64,000 nt of DNA from G025836975 sp049646585 (lineage in GTDB: Bacteria > Pseudomonadota > Gammaproteobacteria > Burkholderiales > Burkholderiaceae_B). A program made the translations under genes and the position numbers. Of the stretch, positions 57,458 through 64,000 are shown in pieces (the stretch's first letter is position 1; each line of letters starts with the position of its first letter). The notes below the pieces were generated by a model. The model did no database searches. It saw only the letters and a program-made list of their open reading frames with translations, and was not told the DNA's origin. The DNA is taken from NCBI GenBank assembly GCA_049646585.1, contig JBARWC010000153.1, forward strand, positions 1 through 64,000, in the 5' to 3' direction.

Positions 57458-58813
57458 ATGACTCGATTTACGTCGGCAGCGCTTAATTGGCTAGAACTCA
57501 TTCTTTTTGAGCGTTTTGGGCATAGATTTATTCTTAGCCAAGATGAAAGTAGCTTGACGCTTAATTTGGGCAGCCAGCAGACTGGTTTTATTAGGTTTCC
57601 GGCTTTGTTTAATGGGTTTCATCTACCCAAATCGGAGATGCCCTGCGCGTATTGGGATGCGGCGGGAGAGGGGTGGATAGCGCCTCTTTACAAGCCTTTA
57701 CCTGCTCCTGGCTGCGAGGCTTTGCCAGAGTTATTGATAACGCGAAACATAGGCCATTATTGTGTCTTTTATGACATACTGGGACTTGCCTATTGGATGC
57801 TATCGCGCTTGGAGGAGATTGGCCGAAAGGATCTAGATTCGCATGGACGGTTCCCTGCCGCATCTTCTCACGCACACAAGCACGGGTATCTGGACCGACC
57901 GGTAGTTGATGAATGGTTGAATATCTTAGGGCAGGTCATATTACGTCAATGGCCGGATTTGGAACTAAAAAGCCATGTCTTTATGCAGAAGGTGTCTCAT
58001 GATGTTGATGTGCCGAGCATGTACGGGTTCAAAAAGTTGAACGCCATTATTAGAGTAATGGCGGGGCATATTTTAAAGCGTCATGACTTCCGAGAGTTTT
58101 GTAATGCTGGCAAGATTTGGCTGAGCACAAATCAGCATATTCCGCGTGCTGATCCCATGAATACATTTGATTGGATAATGGACACATCTGAGCGACGAGG
58201 ATTGGTAAGCGCATTTTATTTTATTTGCGGAAGAACAAATCAACAACTTGATGCTGAGTATGATATTGAGCACCCAGCTATTCGCCATTTGCTCAGGAGA
58301 ATATATGATCGAGGCCACGAGATTGGTCTACACCCTAGCTACAATACCTATGATCGACCAAGCTTAATAAGGGGAGAGTTTGAGAGGTTGATCAGAGCGT
58401 GTGAAGGCATCGGGGTGAAGCAAAAGCATTGGGGAGGACGGATGCACTATCTTCGATGGGAGAATCCCACTACATTACAAGCGTGGGAGGATGGTGGGCT
58501 AAGTTACGACAGCACCTTAGGGTATGCAGATCACGCTGGATTCCGTTGTGGAACTTGTTTTGAGTACCCCGCGTTTAACCTCGAGAAGCAACAAATATTG
58601 ATGCTAAGGGTTCGCCCCTTAATTGTCATGGAGGTTTCGGTGCTAGACCCAATTTATATGGGAATAGAGCAGGAGGAAATGGCTTTCGAGATGTTTAGGC
58701 AGTTGAAAGATACCTGCAGAGTAATGAAAGGAAGTTTTACCCTACTTTGGCATAATTCGTCTCTGAAGGACGTGAAAAGTCGAGATATGTACATTAGGGT
58801 TTTAGATGCTTAA
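57458..58813 (+). CDS. Polysaccharide deacetylase-like (NodB fold) protein
   Basis: 451 residues. An N-terminal domain of about 170 residues with no motif I recognise, then a carbohydrate-esterase-4-like domain: KVSHDVDVPS at 179-188 (the HDVD acid metal motif), RGLVSAFYFICG, DRGHEIGLHPSYNTYDRPSLIRGEFERL (second metal motif with histidine), and FTLLWHNSSL near the end. Usual role: removal of N-acetyl groups from a sugar. In this place it could free the amino group that then receives the special acyl group. No signal peptide is seen, so it likely acts in the cytoplasm. Confidence 0.88.
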   Translation: MTRFTSAALNWLELILFERFGHRFILSQDESSLTLNLGSQQTGFIRFPALFNGFHLPKSEMPCAYWDAAGEGWIAPLYKPLPAPGCEALPELLITRNIGHYCVFYDILGLAYWMLSRLEEIGRKDLDSHGRFPAASSHAHKHGYLDRPVVDEWLNILGQVILRQWPDLELKSHVFMQKVSHDVDVPSMYGFKKLNAIIRVMAGHILKRHDFREFCNAGKIWLSTNQHIPRADPMNTFDWIMDTSERRGLVSAFYFICGRTNQQLDAEYDIEHPAIRHLLRRIYDRGHEIGLHPSYNTYDRPSLIRGEFERLIRACEGIGVKQKHWGGRMHYLRWENPTTLQAWEDGGLSYDSTLGYADHAGFRCGTCFEYPAFNLEKQQILMLRVRPLIVMEVSVLDPIYMGIEQEEMAFEMFRQLKDTCRVMKGSFTLLWHNSSLKDVKSRDMYIRVLDA

Positions 58814-59269
58814 TCGAGCGCTTAGATGCAGCAACTTTTCCTCCGTATGCTTGTGCTAAAAGCCCCCGAAAAAGCGCCAAAATATGCATGCCCAACGTGA
58901 TATTATCGCCCCCCTTCGAGAATAGATGGGAGGCGGGCCGGAAATCTTGATGATGTGTTGTTATAAATTACTTATGGCGCCATCGACTGAAGGCCGATAC
59001 CCGTGGCGATTGGTTGCAGTGAGAGAGAGTGTTCATGGAACGGCTTCTCAAGGAGTATTTCAAGGCATTCAAGGATAGCCATCTCTATTGGTTTTCCACA
59101 TAATTTTTATTGATACAGGGAAGGGCCTCTTTAAACACAAAATCCTATGTTTATAAAATCATAAAGCAACAGCACCCCTGAAAATTGCCGAATCCACCGA
59201 GAGTCGGTTATAGAAGTGGGTGTCAATAGTGGTTAATTCTTTATTTAAGAAAATTGTTGGGACTTTTAA
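58814..59269. other. 456-base AT-rich gap without a recognised gene
   Basis: Contains only short open frames; the best is a 22-codon one at 59036-59104 (MERLLKEYFKAFKDSHLYWFST) without a persuasive ribosome site. No inverted terminal repeats or transposase remnants recognised. The last 150 bases are AT-rich and probably hold the promoter of the following polymerase gene. The length and mixed composition suggest a junction where cassettes were joined. Confidence 0.4.
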
Positions 59270-60562
59270 GTGTCCGCTCTCACTGAGTATTATAAAAATA
59301 AGCAGTATCTTGGCTTTTTCCATCGCAAGGGATTCTGGGGTGGTGTAGCTATGGCTGCTCCATTTTACGCTGAATTTTTTTCTTGGTTTTGGGTTGCTTT
59401 TATGGCTGTCCCATTGCTTTTTATAGTAATTTCTCAGCGTATTAAAATAAAGTACCCACCTGTAGCAATAGCTCCAATGGTTAGCCTGCTATTTCTGCAT
59501 GTCGTAGCTTTGATGTATAGCGAAACAAAATTCGAACATCAAGTTATTAAAGATGTTGTAACTTCGACTTTTCTTTTGGTTATCTATTTTCTAACTGATG
59601 AGGATGCGATAGACGGGTTTTTCATTGCTATCATCCCTCTCGGGGTTATTTCGGCTTTGGCAGGTTTGATTAAGGCCGCGTTGTTGGATAGAGGGTATTT
59701 GATTGGAGCGATTCTAGAAAATTGCTATTATTATCCTGCTGGTTCTGCGCTATGTGTAAATTATAATAACCTTGGGTTATTATGGTTGGTGGCGATATTG
59801 GGATGTTTGAAGAAGCGTTGGTGGTGGTTTTTGCCTATTTTAGTGGCATCAGGCCTACTCTCGAGCTCGCGTCGTTTCATCGTCTTGGTCGCCTTTCTTC
59901 CTTTTGTCTGGATATTAGTGGAAGGTAAAGCGACAATCGTCAAAGCAGCGTTTGTTACAGCGTTAACTACGCTTTTAGTTTATACGGTAACCAATCCTAA
60001 TTCTTTTGAAAAGTTTCGATTTGGAAAAGAGCCATATACCATTATTTTCTCTCTAAAGAGCGATACTCCTAAATCGACTTCGCCAATAAGTGCTCCTGAT
60101 TCTGAAAATGGTTATGACACAGGGCTGATAATTTCGATAAATCGCTCTAACCCCACTGCAATGTTGGGTACCATGACAGATGGTACGTTGGGCACAGCTT
60201 CTCGGCTGAGCTCCTGGAAATTGGCTTTTTCTAACTTAAGCTGGCTTCCACAAGGGTGGGCGCATCATAAGCTGTTTTCTTGCTCTTTCTCTCGTTGTTC
60301 CGAGTTTCATTATCCTCATATGTCAATAATGTCGGAGTGGTTGATTGGGGGAGTGTTATTTGGATTGGTCGCAATTATATTTTATGCATGGCCTCTTGGA
60401 CTTATTATTCGCCAGAAGAGTTTGGTACATATCACTCTTATTATGGGCGCAATGCCGTATTCTCTATTATCAGGTGATACAGTATTTTCCTTACCTATTT
60501 ATATTGCTAGTATGCTCGTCGCCCTAAGTTCTGTACCAAGAAAAAAATTCAGCTCTAATTAA
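59270..60562 (+). CDS. Polymerase-like multi-pass membrane protein (probable Wzy)
   Basis: 430 residues starting at a GTG with GGGAC seven bases upstream. About ten to twelve membrane segments (FFSWFWVAFMAVPLLFIVIS; VVTSTFLLVIYFL; LGLLWLVAILGCL; FIVLVAFLPFVWILV). Then a long periplasmic loop of about 110 residues with little hydrophobicity, and two or three last helices. This topology with one big loop is typical of O-antigen polymerases, which share little sequence. The call rests on topology and on position between a modification cassette and a glycosyltransferase. Confidence 0.75.
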   Translation: MSALTEYYKNKQYLGFFHRKGFWGGVAMAAPFYAEFFSWFWVAFMAVPLLFIVISQRIKIKYPPVAIAPMVSLLFLHVVALMYSETKFEHQVIKDVVTSTFLLVIYFLTDEDAIDGFFIAIIPLGVISALAGLIKAALLDRGYLIGAILENCYYYPAGSALCVNYNNLGLLWLVAILGCLKKRWWWFLPILVASGLLSSSRRFIVLVAFLPFVWILVEGKATIVKAAFVTALTTLLVYTVTNPNSFEKFRFGKEPYTIIFSLKSDTPKSTSPISAPDSENGYDTGLIISINRSNPTAMLGTMTDGTLGTASRLSSWKLAFSNLSWLPQGWAHHKLFSCSFSRCSEFHYPHMSIMSEWLIGGVLFGLVAIIFYAWPLGLIIRQKSLVHITLIMGAMPYSLLSGDTVFSLPIYIASMLVALSSVPRKKFSSN

Positions 60563-60569
60563 GCATAGC

Positions 60570-61709
60570 ATGAAAAAAAGTCTCCACTTAACTCATACAG
60601 ATATCGAATCCGATTCACGGATTCTCAAAGAGATGGGTTCGTTGGCAGCGGCCGAATATGCGGTCAGCGGCATTGGCGTTGTTCTTGAAGAGGGATCACA
60701 AAAGTCGGCCCCTGGGTTCAAAGCGGATATCGATGCTATCCGATTAAGCTCACGTAAATTGACGTTCATACCCAGAACTCTTAGGCATGTGCTATCGCTC
60801 TGTGAGCTTGTAGCAAAAATGCTACCTCGAGCCATTAGGCAGCAGCCAGATCTTATTCATTGCCACGATACGTTGGTGCTTCCCTTGGGGGTCATTGTAA
60901 AATTCTTTACCGGGGCGAAGCTTGTCTATGATGCGCATGAGCTTGAATCAGATCGTAACGGGCTTACTGGGCTTCAGGGATGGCTAACTATACAAACTGA
61001 GAGATTGTTGTGGCGCTTTGTGAACGCTCTAATAGTGGTTAGTCCTTCCATTCAAACCTGGTATCAAGAGAAAATTGGTGCGAAGCGATCAGCTGTCATT
61101 TTGAATTCGCCCCTTTTTTCTCAAACAGTCAATCAAGACAGTGACTATCTAAGAAGTAAATTTGCTATTCCTGCTGAAGCTACGGTGTTTATTTATGTTG
61201 GCATCCTGGGGGCAGGAAGAGGCATTGATTTGATTATGCGAGCTTTTTCACAGCCAGGGATCTCATCGCATGTCGTTTTTCTGGGTTACGGGGACCTGAG
61301 TGCTGATCTAAAACGGTTCGCCGTTGAGCATTCCAATATTCATGTTCATGATGCTGTGCCACATGCTGAAGTGGTGCCTATAGTCCAGTCTGCGGACTAT
61401 GGTTTATGTTTGGTTCAAAACGTTTCATTGAGCGATTATTATTGCTTACCGAATAAGCTTTTTGAATATTGCTTTGCCGGCGTGCCTGTATTGGCGTCGG
61501 ATTTTCCGGATATCCGGAAAATTCTCTTGGAGTATGGTATCGGCGAATGCTGCAACTTGGAAGCGAGTGATATCGAGCGCGCTGTCCGGGCTCTCGAAAG
61601 CTCCAAGAAGTCTTTTTGCTTTGCCGATCTCGCGCCGTTAAGTTGGCAAGCCCAGGAAGCGAAACTTGTGGAACTGTATCAGCAGACCTTGGCTCCCAAC
61701 AATCACTAA
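60570..61709 (+). CDS. Glycosyltransferase family 4
   Basis: 379 residues. N-terminus LHLTHTDIESDSRILKEM; DLIHCHDTLVLPLGVIVKFFTGAKLVYDAHELESD, a very common pattern in GT4 enzymes of capsule/O-antigen loci; C-terminal FIYVGILGAGRGIDLIMRAF, DYGLCLVQNVSLSDYYCLPNKLFEYCFAGVPVLASDFPDIRKIL. It starts seven bases after the polymerase-like gene and precedes the amidotransferase by 21 bases. Confidence 0.92.
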   Translation: MKKSLHLTHTDIESDSRILKEMGSLAAAEYAVSGIGVVLEEGSQKSAPGFKADIDAIRLSSRKLTFIPRTLRHVLSLCELVAKMLPRAIRQQPDLIHCHDTLVLPLGVIVKFFTGAKLVYDAHELESDRNGLTGLQGWLTIQTERLLWRFVNALIVVSPSIQTWYQEKIGAKRSAVILNSPLFSQTVNQDSDYLRSKFAIPAEATVFIYVGILGAGRGIDLIMRAFSQPGISSHVVFLGYGDLSADLKRFAVEHSNIHVHDAVPHAEVVPIVQSADYGLCLVQNVSLSDYYCLPNKLFEYCFAGVPVLASDFPDIRKILLEYGIGECCNLEASDIERAVRALESSKKSFCFADLAPLSWQAQEAKLVELYQQTLAPNNH

Positions 61710-61730
61710 TACTCCTTTTGGAAACGCAAA

Positions 61731-63554
61731 ATGTGTGGAATATTTGGACTGATCGGCAATGCTTCTGTCGATAAGAAAGACCTTGAGACTCTAGTGCAAC
61801 ATGCTCGCCAGCGAGGGCGTGACTCTAGTGGACTCATGCATTACGATCAGGGAAAGTACTATGCCAATCGTGCAGATTACGACATCGTTAAGCTGTTGAA
61901 AAAGGCACGCCCATATAGCTCTAGTGTAATTTTAGGCCATAGCCGTTTGATCACTAACGGCTTGGGTGATAACCAACCCGTCGTGCGTAACGACGTTTGT
62001 GTTTTTCACAATGGCATCATTGTGAATGACGCAGAGATATGGAAGCAGATATCTTCGGTCCGTAAGCTCCAGATAGATTCCGAGGTGATTGCCGCCATCG
62101 CCGAAGAGCATTTAGTTCAAGGTAACGACCTTGCCGCGCTGCCGAAAAGAATACTTGCCTTATGCAAGGGGGTGGTGGCGTGTGCATTGATTTTGCCACG
62201 TAAGGGCAAGCTGTTGCTTTTTGCAAATAATGGCAGCCTGTACTCTGGAACGAGCGCTAAAGGTCTTTATTTTTCATCGGAAAAATTTCCACTAGAGCAG
62301 GTCGGTTGTAAAGGCATTCAGCAGCTTCTGGGAGACGACATTCTAATCGTTGACATTCCCAGTTCTGAAGATGCGGTAGAGGTTCGCGACGATAATCTGC
62401 GAAAAGAGAACTTGATTCCTCACCTGGGAATGACCAAGGGCGAAGAGAGCCTGCTGGTGCATCATGTTCCACAGCTGCGGCGGTGCACGCGTTGCGTTTT
62501 GCCAGAAACGATGCCCTTTATATCGTTTGATGGGCAAGGGGTGTGCAACTACTGTCGCCACTACAAGCCACGTAACAAGCCTCGTCCGAAAGAAGAGCTA
62601 TTCGCTCTGGTTGAATCATACCGCCGCAAGGAAGGTCCCGAATGCATTGTGCCGTTTTCCGGGGGGCGAGACAGCTGCCATGGCTTGCACTTGATCGTTA
62701 AAGAACTGAAGATGCGGCCGATTACCTATACCTACGACTGGGGTATGGTGACCGATCTGGGCAGGCGTAATATCAGCCGTATGTCCGCTGAATTGGGAGT
62801 TGAAAACATCATAGTGGCGGCCGACATTGCAAAAAAGCGACGTCATATCAAGCAAAATCTGAACGCTTGGCTTAAGTCCCCTCATTTGGGAATGATCAGT
62901 GTGCTGACGGCCGGTGATAAGCATTTCTTCCGTTATGTCGAGACCATAAAGCAGCAAACCGGTGTAAGCCTGAATCTTTGGGGTATTAATCCGCTGGAAG
63001 TCACGCACTTCAAATCCGGCTTTTTAGGGGTGCCGCCTGATTTCGAGGAAAAACGGGTTTATAGCCATGGTGCGATGAAGCAGTTGCGTTATCAGGCACT
63101 GCGGCTGAAGGCTATGCTTGACAGTCCGGGCTATTTCAATAGTTCGCTATGGGATACGCTATCTGGTGAGTATTACCGTAGCTTCACCAAAAAAAGCGAT
63201 TATTTCCATATTTTTGACTACTGGCGTTGGGATGAAAAGCAGGTGGATGACACGCTTGCTCATTACGACTGGGAGAAAGCACCTGACACTACAACGACTT
63301 GGCGTATCGGCGATGGCACGGCAGCTTTTTATAACTATGTCTACTATACCGTTGCAGGATTCACCGAGCATGACACCTTTCGCAGCAACCAGATTCGTGA
63401 GGGAGAGCTCACACGCGAAGAGGCGATGGAAATGGTGAACGATGAAAACCGTCCTCGCTACCCGAATATCAAGTGGTATTTGGATGCGGTTGGGCTGGAC
63501 TTTAAGGAAGTAATCTCGGTGGTGAATCGTATACCGCGGATGGTACAGCAGTGA
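61731..63554 (+). CDS. Fused glutaminase / N-acetyl sugar amidotransferase (WbpG-type domain)
   Basis: 607 residues in two parts. Residues 1-215: class II glutamine amidotransferase with nucleophile Cys2 (MCGIFGLIGN), RGRDSSGL and GHSRLITNG. Residues 250-607: WbpG/PseA-like domain with a zinc site (Cys252, Cys255, Cys272, Cys275), a PP-loop ATPase motif VPFSGGRDSCHG at 308-319, and FKSGFLGVPPDFEEKRVYSHG. WbpG-type enzymes make acetamidino groups on sugars using ammonia from separate HisH/HisF-like partners; here the ammonia source is built in. A uronamide-forming role, as reported for Bordetella WbmE, is an alternative and suits the WlbA/B sugar. Confidence 0.9.
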   Translation: MCGIFGLIGNASVDKKDLETLVQHARQRGRDSSGLMHYDQGKYYANRADYDIVKLLKKARPYSSSVILGHSRLITNGLGDNQPVVRNDVCVFHNGIIVNDAEIWKQISSVRKLQIDSEVIAAIAEEHLVQGNDLAALPKRILALCKGVVACALILPRKGKLLLFANNGSLYSGTSAKGLYFSSEKFPLEQVGCKGIQQLLGDDILIVDIPSSEDAVEVRDDNLRKENLIPHLGMTKGEESLLVHHVPQLRRCTRCVLPETMPFISFDGQGVCNYCRHYKPRNKPRPKEELFALVESYRRKEGPECIVPFSGGRDSCHGLHLIVKELKMRPITYTYDWGMVTDLGRRNISRMSAELGVENIIVAADIAKKRRHIKQNLNAWLKSPHLGMISVLTAGDKHFFRYVETIKQQTGVSLNLWGINPLEVTHFKSGFLGVPPDFEEKRVYSHGAMKQLRYQALRLKAMLDSPGYFNSSLWDTLSGEYYRSFTKKSDYFHIFDYWRWDEKQVDDTLAHYDWEKAPDTTTTWRIGDGTAAFYNYVYYTVAGFTEHDTFRSNQIREGELTREEAMEMVNDENRPRYPNIKWYLDAVGLDFKEVISVVNRIPRMVQQ

Positions 63555-64000
63555 AACCTGCCGGTCGTTCTATCTGGTACATATCCAAGTATGTGTCGCC
63601 GCCGGCCCTGAATAGCTCAGGAGGGCGCGGGTACCTGATCATGCGCGCGCTGGCTAGCATGGGGCACACCTGCGTAATCTTGACATCCGACTCAAATCGC
63701 CTAGCTGAGATACCTAACTTGGAACAGTCAGTATGGTTTCAGCAGACTGAGGGGATGACGATTTGCTGGCTTAGAACGATGAAATACTCGGTGGCCAAGT
63801 CGTGGCGGCGGATTGTTAGTTGGCTGGACTTTGAAGTGCGCTTATGGCGCATGCCCAAGAGGGACTTGCCCAAGCCGGACGTAATTGTGGTGTCCAGTCT
63901 ATCGCTGTTAACCATCTTGAATGGTTTTCTGCTGCGAAGAAAGTACCATTGTCGTCTGATACTGGAAATTCGCGACATCTGGCCTTTGACTATTACCGAG
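63551..64000 (+). CDS. Glycosyltransferase family 4, WbuB-like (N-terminal part, cut by window edge)
   Basis: Open to the last base, 150 codons visible, starting at a GTG that overlaps the amidotransferase stop (GTGA). The N-terminus, SIWYISKYVSPPALNSSGGRGYLIMRALASMGHTCVILTSDSN, and the later PDVIVVSSLSLLTILNGFLLRRKYHCRLILEIRDIWPLT are typical of WbuB-type enzymes that transfer an amino sugar in O-antigen clusters. The rest of the gene lies beyond the window, and so does the end of the locus. Confidence 0.88.
   Translation, partial: MKPAGRSIWYISKYVSPPALNSSGGRGYLIMRALASMGHTCVILTSDSNRLAEIPNLEQSVWFQQTEGMTICWLRTMKYSVAKSWRRIVSWLDFEVRLWRMPKRDLPKPDVIVVSSLSLLTILNGFLLRRKYHCRLILEIRDIWPLTITE

Noticed and set aside
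59036..59104. 22-codon ORF in the gap before the polymerase-like gene
   Set aside because: No good ribosome site, no similarity to a known leader peptide, and length expected by chance.
1..64000. CRISPR arrays, tRNA or rRNA genes, integrases and transposases
   Set aside because: No regularly spaced repeats, no cloverleaf-like sequences and no recombinase motifs were noticed anywhere in the window, even at the borders of the AT-rich locus. A tRNA scan would be needed to be certain.

Overview
The window looks like the chromosome of a betaproteobacterium of the Alcaligenaceae type (Bordetella / Achromobacter / Pusillimonas relatives). Reasons: three Bug-type (TctC-like) periplasmic solute receptors with no transporter membrane genes beside them, a GC-rich left half, WlbA/WlbB-type sugar genes as in Bordetella LPS loci, and a stand-alone extra infA. 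This is inferred from gene content; no 16S or tRNA gene is present.

Layout. 1-3.5 kb: thiolase tail, dTDP-rhamnose genes rfbC and rfbD, and pgi. 3.6-11.7 kb: a catabolic block with a class II aldolase facing a minus-strand run of iron alcohol dehydrogenase, aldehyde dehydrogenase, ketopantoate-reductase-like protein and a complete TRAP transporter (DctP-DctQ-DctM). 11.8-19 kb: infA paralogue, galE, an Lrp/AsnC regulator facing an AceE-type 2-oxoacid dehydrogenase, an EamA exporter and rfbB. 19-20.8 kb: a two-gene island with its own operator (unknown protein plus HTH-ImmA/IrrE metallopeptidase). 20.8-31.2 kb: LysR, Bug-amidase-Bug, an FMN alpha-hydroxy-acid dehydrogenase, FAH-family hydrolase, enoyl-CoA hydratase, family III CoA-transferase and another LysR. 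31.4-37.6 kb: HigBA toxin-antitoxin; a Bug/GntR/PEP-mutase-family lyase/aconitase-type dehydratase (two subunits) locus with matching operators at both ends; two orphan antitoxins.

37.6-64 kb: a distinctly AT-richer surface-polysaccharide (O-antigen/EPS) locus that continues past the window. It has a priming phosphotransferase, two flippases, three polymerase/ligase-like membrane proteins, five glycosyltransferases (the last cut by the edge), an EPS-associated MarR-type regulator preceded by a tiny leader ORF, WlbA/WlbB for a 2,3-diamino-uronic acid, a membrane acyltransferase, and a fused glutaminase/sugar amidotransferase. In its middle (52.7-58.8 kb) is a cassette that I regard as the most interesting part of the window: AAC(3)-like acyltransferase, methyltransferase, VOC protein, FkbH-type glyceryl-loading enzyme, a dedicated acyl carrier protein and a deacetylase. 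Together these suggest that a carrier-bound three-carbon acyl group is made, possibly methylated, and attached to an amino sugar of the glycan.

Starts were moved inward from the longest open frames where a ribosome site or family alignment from memory favoured it. All family calls come from reading the translated sequence, without database searches.
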